From the NCBI RefSeq assembly GCF_002407065.1, contig NZ_CP023564.1, positions 1,860,001 to 1,924,000 on the forward strand: DNA of 64,000 nt. The letters run 5' to 3'. Under the pieces are notes generated by a model. The model ran no database searches. It saw nothing but the letters and a program-made list of their open reading frames with translations, and was not told where the DNA came from. Made by a program: the position numbers and the translations under genes. This stretch comes from Brachybacterium ginsengisoli. GTDB lineage: Bacteria; Actinomycetota; Actinomycetes; Actinomycetales; Dermabacteraceae. This document shows positions 9,586-18,988 of this stretch, one piece after another (position 1 is the stretch's first letter; every line of letters starts with the position of its first letter).

Positions 9586-10635
9586 GTGCACTCCATGAGC
9601 AGCGTTCCCGGCCTCGAGCTGTCCCGCGCCTACTACGAGGAGGTCGTGGCGCCCCTCCTGCAGCGGCATGCGGCGGGGCTCGAGCACGCGGCGGCCCGGC
9701 TGGGGTCCGGATCGGACGTGCTCGGCTTCGACGATGCGCAGTCCCGCGACCACGACTGGGGCCTGCGCCTCACGCTGCTGGTGGAGGGCGGCGCCGCCGG
9801 AGAGGTCGACGCGCTGCTGGAGCGGGAGCTGCCCCGGCTGTGGCGCGACCATCCCGCGCGCTTCGCGACCACCTGGGATCCCGTGGTGCGCCAGCGCGTC
9901 CAGGTCGCCTCCGCGGCGGACTTCGCGTCCTCCCGGGTGGGGATCGCCCCGGAACGCCTGTCCGGGGACGCGCCGATCGAGATCATCGACTGGCTGCAGC
10001 TGACCGGTCAGGCCGCCCTCGAGGTGACCGCCGGCCCGGTGCTCCACGACGGCACCGGGGCGATCACCGCCATCCGGGACCGTCTGGCTCGGTACCCGGA
10101 GGACATCCGCCGGTACGCGATCGGAGCGGACTGGACACGGATCGGCCAGGAGCTGCAGGACGTGGGTCGGGCGGGGCTGCGCGGGGACGAGGACGGCTCC
10201 TCGGTGATCGCCGCGCGGCACGTGCGCACGCTGTTCCATCTCGCCCATCTGCTGCATCGCCGCTGGGCGCCGTACGGCAAGTGGCTGGCCCGCTCCGCGG
10301 CGGCGCTGCCGGGCGGGGGAGCGCTGCGCATCGCCGCGCTCGAAGCGCTCCAGGCCCGGGACTGGCGGTCCCGACAGGCGGCGATCGCGGATGCGGCCGA
10401 GCTCGTCGCCGAGCTCCAGGGCCAGGTGGGCCTGCCCACGCTGGACCCCGCCACCGAACCCTTCTTCGAGCGCCCCCACGTGGGGCTCCGAGGCCTGCCG
10501 GAGCTCCTGCAGGAGGAGATCTCGGACCCGGCGGTGCGGGCCCTCAGTCCCGGGATCGGCACGGCCGAGCAGATCAGCGATCACGTCAGCGTGCTGGTCG
10601 ATCCGGAGCTGCGCCGGCGGCTCGTCGGCGGCTGA
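9586..10635 (+). CDS. DUF4037 domain-containing protein
   Basis: 349 residues. The segment GFDDAQSRDHDWGLRLTLLVE (about residues 48-68) recalls a nucleotidyltransferase-like core with Ser and two acidic residues, and the C-terminal half holds DUF4037 (DRLARYPEDIRRYAIGADWTRIGQE, then HLLHRRWAPYGKWLARS). Proteins of this type are predicted minimal nucleotidyltransferases with a helical partner domain; the substrate is unknown. GGGGAGG at 9567-9573 is followed by GTG codons at 9577 and 9586 and an ATG at 9595, so the start is uncertain by a few codons. It is not operonic with its neighbours. Confidence 0.8.
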   Translation: MHSMSSVPGLELSRAYYEEVVAPLLQRHAAGLEHAAARLGSGSDVLGFDDAQSRDHDWGLRLTLLVEGGAAGEVDALLERELPRLWRDHPARFATTWDPVVRQRVQVASAADFASSRVGIAPERLSGDAPIEIIDWLQLTGQAALEVTAGPVLHDGTGAITAIRDRLARYPEDIRRYAIGADWTRIGQELQDVGRAGLRGDEDGSSVIAARHVRTLFHLAHLLHRRWAPYGKWLARSAAALPGGGALRIAALEALQARDWRSRQAAIADAAELVAELQGQVGLPTLDPATEPFFERPHVGLRGLPELLQEEISDPAVRALSPGIGTAEQISDHVSVLVDPELRRRLVGG

Positions 10636-10742
10636 GCGCGGGACCCCGCCCCGGCGCTCGGTTCCTCCCCACGGATCCTCGACGCACATCACCACCCCGC
10701 CACCTCCCGCCGAAGCCCCAGTGATGGGACAATCGCAGGACG

Positions 10743-11969
10743 ATGACCCTTCTCCACGACGCCCCGCCCTCCGCCCCCGCCCAGGCCGCACCCGGCAGTG
10801 CCTCGGCGGCTGCTCGGCGACCGCTCACGATCGGGTCGCTCACCGTGGACACCCCGGTGATGCTCGCCCCCATGGCCGGGGTCACCAACATGGCGTTCCG
10901 GGTGCTGTGCCGCGAGTTCGGGTCGATGCACAGCCAGGACGACGGCGGGCTGTACCCCACCGAGATGGTCACCACCCGGGCCCTGATCGAGGATCATCGC
11001 GAGTCCTGGCGGCTGCTGCGCATGGCGGATCGCGAGTCCCCGCGCTCCGTGCAGCTCTACGGCGTGGACCCCGCGGTCGTCGCCCGTTCGGTGAGCATGA
11101 TCCTGGAGCGCGACGGCGCGGACCACATCGATCTGAACTTCGGCTGCCCGGTCCCCAAGGTCACCCGCCGCGGCGGCGGCGGCGTGCTGCCCTGGAAGGA
11201 CGAGCTGTTCACGCGCATCCTCCGCGCGGCGGTCGCGGCCGCCGGCGACGTGCCGGTCACCCTGAAGACGCGCAAGGGCGTCGACGACGACCACCTGACC
11301 TATCGCGACGCGGGGCTCATCGCCCAGGAGGTCGGCGCAGCCGCGATCACGCTCCACGGCCGCACCGTCAAGGAGCAGTACTCCGGCACCGCGGACTGGA
11401 GCTCGATCGCGGACCTCAAGCAGACCGTCACCGACATCCCGGTGCTCGGCAACGGCGACATCTGGTCCGCCGAGGACGCGCTGCGCATGATGGACGAGAC
11501 CGGCGCCGACGGCGTCGTGGTGGGCCGTGGCTGCCAGGGGCGCCCCTGGCTCTTCGCGGACCTCGCCGCCGGGTTCTCCGGCTCCGCCGAGCGGGTGCGC
11601 CCGGGCCTCGGCGAGGTGGCGCGCATCCTGCGTCGGCACGCCGAGCTGCTGGTCGAGTTCTACGAGGACGAGGACCGCGGCGTGAAGGACCTGCGCAAGC
11701 ACGTGGCCTGGTACTTCAAGGGCTACCCCGTCGGCGGCGACATGCGCCGGCGACTGGCCACCATGGAGTCCCTCGCCGATCTCGAGGCGAAGCTCTCCGA
11801 GCTGGACCTCGACGCCCCCTACCCGGGCGCGCCCGTCGAGGGTCCGCGCGGCCGCGCCGGCCACGGGCGCAACGCCGCCGTGCCCCAGGGATGGATGGAC
11901 TCGCGCACGCTGGACGACGACCACCGCCGCCGCCTCCACGAGGCCGAGCTCGACATCTCGGGAGGCTGA
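10743..11969 (+). CDS. dusB: tRNA-dihydrouridine synthase (DusB family)
   Basis: 408 residues. The FMN-binding TIM barrel begins VMLAPMAGVTNMAFRVLCRE (about residues 40-59). HIDLNFGCPVPKVTRRGGGG contains the catalytic Cys, and ITLHGRTVKEQYSGTADW and VLGNGDIWSAEDA follow. The helical tRNA-binding domain is VKDLRKHVAWYFKGYPVGG. It reduces uridines in the tRNA D-loop. GACAAT lies 9 nt before the ATG with no ribosome site, which hints at a leaderless message. The gene is followed after 4 nt by dgt, so dusB-dgt-dnaG look like one operon. Confidence 0.94.
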   Translation: MTLLHDAPPSAPAQAAPGSASAAARRPLTIGSLTVDTPVMLAPMAGVTNMAFRVLCREFGSMHSQDDGGLYPTEMVTTRALIEDHRESWRLLRMADRESPRSVQLYGVDPAVVARSVSMILERDGADHIDLNFGCPVPKVTRRGGGGVLPWKDELFTRILRAAVAAAGDVPVTLKTRKGVDDDHLTYRDAGLIAQEVGAAAITLHGRTVKEQYSGTADWSSIADLKQTVTDIPVLGNGDIWSAEDALRMMDETGADGVVVGRGCQGRPWLFADLAAGFSGSAERVRPGLGEVARILRRHAELLVEFYEDEDRGVKDLRKHVAWYFKGYPVGGDMRRRLATMESLADLEAKLSELDLDAPYPGAPVEGPRGRAGHGRNAAVPQGWMDSRTLDDDHRRRLHEAELDISGG

Positions 11970-11973
11970 GCCG

Positions 11974-13299
11974 GTGCCCACCCCGACCCCTTCCGCACCC
12001 GGCACCCCGCCCACCGGGTACACGGAGCACGACCTCGAGCGCTTCGCTCCCGAGCCGCCGAAGTCCCAGGCCCGCACGCCCTTCCAGCGGGACCGAGCCC
12101 GGGTGCTGCACTCCTCGGCGCTGCGGCGCCTCGGGGCCAAGACGCAGGTGCTCGGAGCGGGCGCGAACGACTTCGTGCGCACCCGTCTCACCCACTCCCT
12201 CGAGGTCGCCCAGGTGGGCCGTGACATCGGTGCGGAGCTCGGCTGCGACCCCGACATCGTGGACGCGGCCTGCCTCGCCCACGACATGGGTCACCCGCCG
12301 TTCGGGCACAACGGCGAGAAGGTGCTCGACGCCCTCGCCTCCGACTTCGGGGGCTTCGAGGGCAACGCCCAGACCCTGCGCCTGCTCACCCGCCTCGAGC
12401 CGAAGGTCATCGGCGAGGACCGCCCCTACGGGCTGAACCTCACCCGCGCGAGCGTGGACGCCGCCATCAAGTACCCGTGGACGCGGGGCCGGGGCCCGGT
12501 GCCGAGCTCCCCGAAGTTCGGGGCCTACGCCGATGACGTGCCCGTCTACGAGTGGGCCCGTCAGGGCTCCGTGCCCGGCCGGAAGTGCTTCGAGGCCCAG
12601 GTCATGGACCTCGCCGACGACATCGCCTACTCGGTCCACGACATCGAGGATGCGATCACCGGGCTCACCCTCGACCTGCAGAAGCTGCAGGACCCGCTCG
12701 AGCGCTCCGCCGCGCTGTACGTGGTCCAGGACTGGTACATGCCCGAGGAGTCGATCGAGGAGCTCGACGCCGCGCTGGTCCGGCTCGAGGCCGAGCCCAG
12801 CTGGCTGCTGTCCTTCACCGGGTCGATGCGCTCCGCCGCCGCGCTGAAGAACATGGCCAGCCAGCTGATCGGCCGCTTCACGCGCTCCGCGATCACCGCC
12901 ACCCGCGCAGCCCACGGCGAGGGACCGATCTCCCGCTACAGCGGCGACGTGGTCGTGCCCGAGCAGACCCATCTCGAGATCGCCGTGCTCAAGGGCCTCG
13001 CCGCCGCGTACGTGATGTCCTCCGCCTCCCAGCAGCCCGTGTACGAGGCGCAGGAGGAGATCATCCGCGACCTCTACTCGCGGCTGTGGAACACCGGCAC
13101 CCAGTACCTCAGCCCGCTGTTCGCCGAGCTCTGGCAGGACGCTCCGGACGACGACTCCCGTCGGCGGGTCGTCGTCGACCAGATCGCCTCCTACACCGAC
13201 GTCACCGCTCGGCGGCTGCACGAGGTGCTCTTCGACCGCACCCTCACCCACGTCACCGCGGCGGACACTCCGCTGCCCGGCCTCGGATCGGAGCTCTGA
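11974..13299 (+). CDS. dgt: Deoxyguanosinetriphosphate triphosphohydrolase-like protein (HD domain)
   Basis: 441 residues. The HD metal site is RLTHSLEVAQ followed by CLAHDMGHPPFGHNGE (about residues 70-115), and the distal Asp is in MDLADDIAYSVHDIED. This matches dNTP triphosphohydrolases, which hydrolyse dNTPs to nucleosides and tripolyphosphate. The GTG start at 11974 is 4 nt after the dusB stop, with CGGGAGG overlapping the end of dusB. The stop is 4 nt before dnaG. The same dusB-dgt-dnaG order is common in actinobacteria. Real substrate range is not visible from the sequence. Confidence 0.94.
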   Translation: MPTPTPSAPGTPPTGYTEHDLERFAPEPPKSQARTPFQRDRARVLHSSALRRLGAKTQVLGAGANDFVRTRLTHSLEVAQVGRDIGAELGCDPDIVDAACLAHDMGHPPFGHNGEKVLDALASDFGGFEGNAQTLRLLTRLEPKVIGEDRPYGLNLTRASVDAAIKYPWTRGRGPVPSSPKFGAYADDVPVYEWARQGSVPGRKCFEAQVMDLADDIAYSVHDIEDAITGLTLDLQKLQDPLERSAALYVVQDWYMPEESIEELDAALVRLEAEPSWLLSFTGSMRSAAALKNMASQLIGRFTRSAITATRAAHGEGPISRYSGDVVVPEQTHLEIAVLKGLAAAYVMSSASQQPVYEAQEEIIRDLYSRLWNTGTQYLSPLFAELWQDAPDDDSRRRVVVDQIASYTDVTARRLHEVLFDRTLTHVTAADTPLPGLGSEL

Positions 13300-13303
13300 G
13301 CGG

Positions 13304-15274
13304 GTGGCACAGGGACTGATCCGGCGCAGCGACGTGGACCTCGTGCGCGAGCGCTCGCGCCTGGACGAGGTGGTCTCCGAGCACGTCACCCTGCGCACCG
13401 CCGGCATCGGGTCGATGAAGGGGCTGTGCCCCTTCCACGACGAGAAGACCCCGTCCTTCAACATCCGCCCCCAGCTCGGCCACTGGCACTGCTTCGGCTG
13501 CGGCGAGGGCGGGGACGTGATCTCCTTCGTCCAGAAGATCAACCACCTCAGCTTCGTCGAGGCGGTCGAGATGCTCGCCGCCCGCTACGGCGTCCAGCTC
13601 CAGTACGAGGATGCCGGCGAGGGCCGTGAGCGCACCGACTTCGGGACCCGGCGCCGGCTCCTGGACGCGCATGCGATCGCCGAGGAGTACTACAGCGAGC
13701 AGCTCGACGGCCAGGCGGCCGAGGTGGGCCGGCGCTTCCTCACCGAGCGCGGCTTCGACCAGGACGCGGCGGCACACTTCGGCGTCGGCTTCGCGCCCGA
13801 GGGCTGGGACTCCCTGACCGGTGTGCTGCGGAAGCGCGGCTTCACCGAGGCGGAGCTCGTGGCGAGCGGGCTCGTCTCGCAGGGGCAGCGCGGGGTCTAC
13901 GACCGCTTCCGGGGGCGCCTGGTGTGGCCGATCCGCGACATCACCGGCAGCACCATCGGCTTCGGCGCGCGGCGCCTGCTGGAGTCCGACAAGGGCCCCA
14001 AGTACCTCAACACCCCCGAGACCGCGATCTACCACAAGTCCAACGTGCTCTACGGCCTGGACATCGCCCGCAAGGACATCTCCACCCAGCACCGCGTCGT
14101 GGTGGTCGAGGGCTACACCGACGTCATGGCCGCCCACCTCGCCGGCGTCACCACCGCGGTCGCCTCCTGCGGCACCGCCTTCGGCGCCGAGCACGTGAAG
14201 ATCGTGCGCCGCGTGATGGGGGACTCGAACCCCTCGGCCGGGCTGCGCCTGAACACCGACGGCCGCGGGCTGAGCGGCGAGGTCATCTTCACCTTCGACG
14301 GCGACGCCGCCGGTCAGAAGGCGGCGCTGCGCGCCTTCGAGGAGGACCAGCGCTTCGTCGCCCAGACCTACGTCGCCGTCGAGCCCGGTGGGATGGATCC
14401 CTGCGATCTGCGGATCACCCAGGGCGACCAGGCGGTGCGGGAGCTCATCGAGACCCGTCGGCCGCTGTTCGAGTTCGCGATCCGCACCGCGATCTCCCAG
14501 GTCGACCTCGACACCGTGGAGGGCCAGGTCACCGCCCTGCGGATGGCGGCGCCGGTGGTCGCCCGGATCCGGGATCGCGCGATGCGCCCCGAGTACGCGC
14601 GGAGGCTGTCGGGCTGGCTCGGCATGGACGAGGGCACGGTGCTGCGAGCCGTGCACGACGCCGCTCGCGCCGAGGGCCGCGGCGGTCACCGCGCCGAGGA
14701 GGCCCGGCCGGCGGCGTCGACGGGGGAGCCGGGCGGGGCGCCGGCGGAGGAGAGCCCCGTGATCCCCATGGCGCGCCTCGCGGACGTCGTCAACCCTCGT
14801 GATCCCGTGGGGCAGGTGGAGACCCAGTCGCTCGCGGCGATGCTCCAGTCGCCCCAGCTGCTGGAACCCGAGAAGGTCGCCTCGCTGCCGGACGACTCCT
14901 TCCACGTGCCCGCCCTGCAGGGGGTGTGGGACGTGATGCTCGCCGCCGGCACCCTGCTCGACGCCGTCGAGGGCCGCCTCCATGCGGCGCGGTACCTCGA
15001 GCAGGTGCTCGAGATCGCCGGGGAGACGGTGCGCCCGCTGATCGTGGAGATCGCCAACCTCGATCTGCCCGCCCGCGACGAGGAGGGGCTGCGTCGGCTC
15101 GGCCACTCGCTGCTGGACCGGCTCACGGAGCTCTCGATCACCCGGGAGTACTCGGTGCTCAAGCAGCGCCTGCAGCGCACCGACCCCGCGGACGGGGAGC
15201 GCTACCAGGAGATCATGTCGCGTCTGGTGCAGGTGCAGGGCAGACGGCGCGCACTGCGCTCGAGCGAGGACTGA
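13304..15274 (+). CDS. dnaG: DNA primase
   Basis: 656 residues. The zinc-binding domain has Cys42, His45, Cys63 and Cys66 (LCPFHDEKTPSF and WHCFGCGEGGD). The catalytic core has GFGARRLLESDKGPKYLNTP and the TOPRIM acidic patch in VVVEGYTDVMAAHLAG (Glu) and FTFDGDAAGQKAA (Asp-x-Asp). The C-terminal helicase-binding domain begins near residue 500. It makes RNA primers for lagging-strand synthesis. GTG start, 4 nt after dgt. An extra Gly/Asn-rich segment (MGDSNPSAGLRLNTDGRG) sits between the two TOPRIM parts. The last 62 bp overlap, antisense, the end of the DedA gene. Confidence 0.97.
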   Translation: MAQGLIRRSDVDLVRERSRLDEVVSEHVTLRTAGIGSMKGLCPFHDEKTPSFNIRPQLGHWHCFGCGEGGDVISFVQKINHLSFVEAVEMLAARYGVQLQYEDAGEGRERTDFGTRRRLLDAHAIAEEYYSEQLDGQAAEVGRRFLTERGFDQDAAAHFGVGFAPEGWDSLTGVLRKRGFTEAELVASGLVSQGQRGVYDRFRGRLVWPIRDITGSTIGFGARRLLESDKGPKYLNTPETAIYHKSNVLYGLDIARKDISTQHRVVVVEGYTDVMAAHLAGVTTAVASCGTAFGAEHVKIVRRVMGDSNPSAGLRLNTDGRGLSGEVIFTFDGDAAGQKAALRAFEEDQRFVAQTYVAVEPGGMDPCDLRITQGDQAVRELIETRRPLFEFAIRTAISQVDLDTVEGQVTALRMAAPVVARIRDRAMRPEYARRLSGWLGMDEGTVLRAVHDAARAEGRGGHRAEEARPAASTGEPGGAPAEESPVIPMARLADVVNPRDPVGQVETQSLAAMLQSPQLLEPEKVASLPDDSFHVPALQGVWDVMLAAGTLLDAVEGRLHAARYLEQVLEIAGETVRPLIVEIANLDLPARDEEGLRRLGHSLLDRLTELSITREYSVLKQRLQRTDPADGERYQEIMSRLVQVQGRRRALRSSED

Positions 15275-15896
15275 CCCGCGCCGGCGTCCGCTTCTGGGCG
15301 CGTTCCCGGGCCCGGCGCCGCACGGTGCGTCCCAGCTCGATCCCGCCTCCCAGTGCGATCGCGAGCCCGATCCCTGCGCCCACACCCACCAGCGGCTGCT
15401 CCTGGAAGACCGCTCCGCCCAGCATCCCGATGCCCACGCTGTACAGCGACCAGAGGGCGGCGGCGATCGCGGCGAAGCCCACGAAGCGCCGGCGCGGGTA
15501 TCCCACGATCCCGCTCGCGAGGGTGGTCGCGGTGCGTCCGCCGGGGATGAAGCGCGCCGAGATCAGGAGCATCCCGCCGCGCTGGGCCAGCTCCCGCTCC
15601 GCCCAGCCCAGCAGCGCCCCGCCCCAGCGTCGACCGCGGAACCAGCGTGCGATCGGTCCGGCGCCCCTCCCCAGATGATGGGCCGTCACGTCCCCGATCA
15701 GCGCGCCCGCCCAGGCCGCAGCGAACAGCCCGAGGGCATGCGGCTGCCCGGTGACGGCATAGGCGCCCGCCGCGATGATGACGGTCTCGGAGGGCACGAT
15801 CGGGACGATCCCGTCGAACGTCGCGAGACCGATCACGAGCAGGTACAGCCAGGGCGAGGCCATGAGGCTCTCGGCGAGCTGGAGGACGGCATCCAT
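15213..15896 (-). CDS. DedA family membrane protein
   Basis: 227 residues. The DedA pattern is complete: an N-terminal helix, FDGIVPIVPSETVIIAAGAYA (re-entrant region), GALIGDVTAHHLGRGAG, the conserved RFIPGGRTATTLASGIVGYPRRRF motif, and C-terminal membrane helices. Members are implicated in lipid carrier flipping and membrane homeostasis; this one's substrate is unknown. The start ATG at 15896 follows CAGGAACC. The basic C-terminal tail is encoded opposite the last 62 bp of dnaG. It is transcribed alone. Confidence 0.9.
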   Translation of the reverse strand: MDAVLQLAESLMASPWLYLLVIGLATFDGIVPIVPSETVIIAAGAYAVTGQPHALGLFAAAWAGALIGDVTAHHLGRGAGPIARWFRGRRWGGALLGWAERELAQRGGMLLISARFIPGGRTATTLASGIVGYPRRRFVGFAAIAAALWSLYSVGIGMLGGAVFQEQPLVGVGAGIGLAIALGGGIELGRTVRRRARERAQKRTPARVSPRSSAVRAVCPAPAPDAT

Positions 15897-16141
15897 CGGC
15901 AGGTTCCTGTGGTCGAGGTGGTGTGGTCGAGGTGGTCCCGCCACGCTAGGAACGCGGCAGGGGCCCCGGACACGGGGCGGACCGTGGAGGTGCCGCGGCC
16001 GTCCGCAGGGAGCATTACGGAAAACCGGAACCGGGGGAGGGGCATCCCCTCATGGGCACTGCTCAGGCACCTTGGTAGCGTGGCCGGGCATCGTCCGACC
16101 AGCCGGTCCGACGATCCTGATCCCTCGGAGAAGCCCTTCCC

Positions 16142-17314
16142 ATGCGCCTGCCCGATCTCTCTCGCATCACGGTGCCGCGCGAGCCCGTGCGGCTCGCGCG
16201 CCGTGCCTTGCGGCACGTGGTGGGGACGGTGCTGGGCCTGCTGTTCGGCGCCCTGCTGCTGCTGACGATCCCGCTGCTCGTGATCCGTTGGCGCGGCCCG
16301 TTCCGGCGGGCGAGGCGCTGGGAGACCTGGCGCCTCGAGCGGTTCTACCGGCTCCGGCTGGGCGCTCCTCCGGACACCTTCCTGGGAGGCCGACGGGCCC
16401 TGCTGCACGCGGTCCTCGCCGGTGTGCTCGGCTACGTGATGATCGACCTGCTGCTGCTGGTCGCCAGCATCGTGCTGGGCAGCGCCACTCAGACGATCAT
16501 CGCCGAACCGGTGGTCTTCGAGTACGCGCTCTTCGTGATCAGTCGCCCGGCGCTTCCGGTGCTGCTCATCTTCGGCACCTCGAGCCTCCTGGCCGCCGCG
16601 CTCTTCGCCGAGGCCGCGGCCTGGCTGCAGTCGGCGCTGCTGCGCCGCTGGACCTCGGTGAGCCGGGAGGACGCCCTCGAGACCCGCATCAGCCGCCTGC
16701 TGACCACCCGCCGCGGGGTGGTGCTCGCCATCGACGACGAGCGCCGACGGATCGAGAGGGACCTGCACGACGGGGTGCAGCAGAACGTGGTGTCGCTGTC
16801 GGTCACCCTGGCTCGGGCCCGTCGGATGAGCGACCCTCAGCGGGCGAGAGAACTCCTGGATCAGGCCCACGCCCAGTCGCAGTCGCTCATCGAGGAGGTG
16901 CGCCAGGTGGCCTGGCGCGTCTATCCCAACGCCCTCGACGAGCACGGGCTCGCCACGGCGCTCGGTGACGTGGCCGCCGCGAGTCCGCTGCCGGTGCACC
17001 TCGACCATCGCGTGGAGGGGGAGATCCCCCGGGCGGTGGAGTCGGCGGCCTACTTCGTGGTCCGGGAGGCGGTCAACAACGTCGTCAAGCACGCCCGGGC
17101 CACCGAGGTGCACCTCCAGCTGATGGTCGAGGGATCTCCCGGTCGGCGGTCGCTGCGGGTGAGCATCCGCGACGACGGTGTGGGCGGGGCGGATCCCGAG
17201 GGCGGGGGGCTGCAGGGCCTGGCCCGTCGCGTCGCCGCGCTGGACGGTACGGTGAAGGTCGACAGCCCGCTCGGCGGGCCCACCGTCATCACCGCGGAGC
17301 TGCCCTGTGACTGA
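16142..17314 (+). CDS. Two-component sensor histidine kinase (NarL-partner, HisKA_3 type)
   Basis: 390 residues. A membrane helix lies at about 26-49, then two long hydrophobic blocks at about 87-115 and 125-160. The HisKA_3 box IERDLHDGVQQNVVSLS carries the phosphoacceptor His209, and the ATPase domain has YFVVREAVNNVVKHARAT (N box) and DDGVGGADPEGGGLQGLARR (G boxes). There is no separate periplasmic sensor domain, so it may sense the membrane or a membrane partner. Its 3' end overlaps the response regulator gene by 8 nt. ATG at 16142 with GGAGAAGCCC upstream. Stimulus unknown. Confidence 0.92.
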   Translation: MRLPDLSRITVPREPVRLARRALRHVVGTVLGLLFGALLLLTIPLLVIRWRGPFRRARRWETWRLERFYRLRLGAPPDTFLGGRRALLHAVLAGVLGYVMIDLLLLVASIVLGSATQTIIAEPVVFEYALFVISRPALPVLLIFGTSSLLAAALFAEAAAWLQSALLRRWTSVSREDALETRISRLLTTRRGVVLAIDDERRRIERDLHDGVQQNVVSLSVTLARARRMSDPQRARELLDQAHAQSQSLIEEVRQVAWRVYPNALDEHGLATALGDVAAASPLPVHLDHRVEGEIPRAVESAAYFVVREAVNNVVKHARATEVHLQLMVEGSPGRRSLRVSIRDDGVGGADPEGGGLQGLARRVAALDGTVKVDSPLGGPTVITAELPCD

Positions 17315-17981
17315 GACCGAGATCGGATCCCCGCTCGGAGTCGTGCTCGCCGACGACGCCGTGCTGCTGCGGGAGGGAGTGCGCAGCCTGCTGGAGGACG
17401 AGGGCATCGAGGTGCTCGCCTCCGTCGGCGACGGCGAGGAGCTGATCGCCGAGGTGGAGCGGCACCGGCCGCGGCTCGCGATCGTGGACGTGCGGATGCC
17501 GCCCACCCACACGAACGAGGGACTGCTGGCGGCCCTGCGGATCAAGCGCGAGCATCCGCAGATCGGCGTGCTCATGCTGTCCCAGCACGTCGCGCGCGAG
17601 TACGCCAGCGAGCTGCTCAGCACCGATGCCCCCGGCATCGGATACCTGCTCAAGGACCGCATCACCGAGATCGACGGCTTCCTCGACGCCGTGCACCGGG
17701 TGGCCGAGGGCGGGACCGTCATCGACCCGGCAGTGGTCCGCTCCCTGCTGCGGGCCCCCGAGCAGCAGCGCGCCGTCTCCCGACTCACCCCGCGAGAGAT
17801 CGAGGTGCTCGAGGCGATGGCGGAGGGGCTGTCCAACCGCGGCATCGCCGAGCGTCTATTCCTCTCGCTGAGCACCGTGGAGAAGGCGATCAGTGCCATC
17901 TTCGACAAGCTCGAGCTCACCGGCGACGAGCAGACCAGCCGCCGCGTCCAGGCGGTGCTGCGCTATCTGGACGAGCGCTGA
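17307..17981 (+). CDS. Response regulator, NarL/LuxR family
   Basis: 224 residues. The receiver domain has the acidic pair Asp16/Asp17 (VLADDAVLLREG), the phosphoacceptor Asp61 (IVDVRMPP) and the Lys in GYLLKDRI. The LuxR helix-turn-helix is LTPREIEVLEAMAEGLSNRGIAERLFLSLSTVEKAI (quoted regions at about 155-190). It starts at a GTG inside the kinase gene, so the two are coupled. Its stop is only 3 nt from the stop of the convergent CHAD gene, with no hairpin in between. Target genes are not identifiable here. Confidence 0.93.
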   Translation: MTETEIGSPLGVVLADDAVLLREGVRSLLEDEGIEVLASVGDGEELIAEVERHRPRLAIVDVRMPPTHTNEGLLAALRIKREHPQIGVLMLSQHVAREYASELLSTDAPGIGYLLKDRITEIDGFLDAVHRVAEGGTVIDPAVVRSLLRAPEQQRAVSRLTPREIEVLEAMAEGLSNRGIAERLFLSLSTVEKAISAIFDKLELTGDEQTSRRVQAVLRYLDER

Positions 17982-17984
17982 CGT

Positions 17985-18821
17985 TCACAGCAGGCGCGGA
18001 GCCTCAGCGGTGATCTCCTGGATCGTCCGCTGGGCGCGCCGTGCCAGCAGCGCGAGCGTTCGGGCGGTGCCGTCGGCGAGGTCTCCGCTGCGCGTCACCT
18101 CCTCCAGGAACTCGGTCGCGACCACCGCATCCTGCAGCCGGCCCAGCGATTCGTGGATTCCGGTCGCCTGCTCGTAGTGTTCTGCCGCTGCCGACGCGAC
18201 GGGAAGCAGCATCTCCGCGGCGTAGCGCCAGCGCTTGGCCGCCTTGCGGGCCGAGTGCAGGGCATGCAGATCCTCTCCGGCGGCGAGCAGCCGGGCTCTG
18301 ACCTCTTCCCGTGCGCTCTCGAGCAGGCGCAGGAGCTGCGGGTCGGCGAGCCGCGGTGGCACCTGCTGCCAGGAGTCCAGCCGGTCGGCGACGCGACCCC
18401 ACCGCTGGTCGCCGCGGCGCTCGGCCACCTGTGCGAGCGCGGTGCGTCGGCGCGCGGCGAGCGCGGAGGCGAGGACCTCCCGCACCGGGCCCTGCGCCGA
18501 TGAGGGGGGAAGGGAACTGATCTGCGCGCGCAGCTGCTCGGACAGCACGTCCGTGTCGCGCAGTTCGCTGAGGGCGCGGGCGACGAACTGCAGGTCACCA
18601 TCGGAGGGTGCGGGAGCGGCGTGCGGCGGGTCGGGTGAACCCGGGAAGGAGCGCAGCGTCGCCCTCAGACGGCGCAGCGAGGTGCGGAGGTCGTGCACGG
18701 TCTCCACCGTGAGAACCTGATCGAGGTCTCCCGCCTCGGCGCGCTCGATGGCGCGCAGCCCCAGCACGGCACGCTCCGCGTGCTCGCGGACGTACTGGGA
18801 CAGCGTATCCTCGATCGCCAC
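17985..18821 (-). CDS. CHAD domain-containing protein
   Basis: 278 residues, nearly all a CHAD domain (conserved histidine alpha-helical domain). Visible pieces are TVETVHDLRTSLRRLRATLRSF (about residues 37-58), LSELRDTDVLSEQLRAQ, and HALHSARKAAKRWRYAAEMLL with paired basic residues. CHAD domains bind polyphosphate through basic helical surfaces; there is no fused CYTH phosphatase domain here. The start is a GTG at 18821 with AGGAGG 6 nt upstream. Upstream in-frame sequence lacks homology. A polyphosphate-dependent glucokinase is encoded 20 kb away. Confidence 0.9.
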   Translation of the reverse strand: MAIEDTLSQYVREHAERAVLGLRAIERAEAGDLDQVLTVETVHDLRTSLRRLRATLRSFPGSPDPPHAAPAPSDGDLQFVARALSELRDTDVLSEQLRAQISSLPPSSAQGPVREVLASALAARRRTALAQVAERRGDQRWGRVADRLDSWQQVPPRLADPQLLRLLESAREEVRARLLAAGEDLHALHSARKAAKRWRYAAEMLLPVASAAAEHYEQATGIHESLGRLQDAVVATEFLEEVTRSGDLADGTARTLALLARRAQRTIQEITAEAPRLL

Positions 18822-18988
18822 CGGGACCTCCTGACGGTCGTGTCGCGGGCGCCACCGTGGTCGCCCGCCCGTAGGACGTATGTCCTGCCCAGCTCCGTAC
18901 TGACGGCTCTGCCGACTGCTCACCGCGCTCCGTACCGTCGATGGCGGACATCGACTCACGATGGACCTTCGCCCACCAGGAGCATCCC

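Noticed and set aside
15213-15274. Treating the dnaG/DedA overlap as a misread stop
   Set aside because: Both reading frames are intact with normal stops; there is no local sequence oddity that suggests an error.
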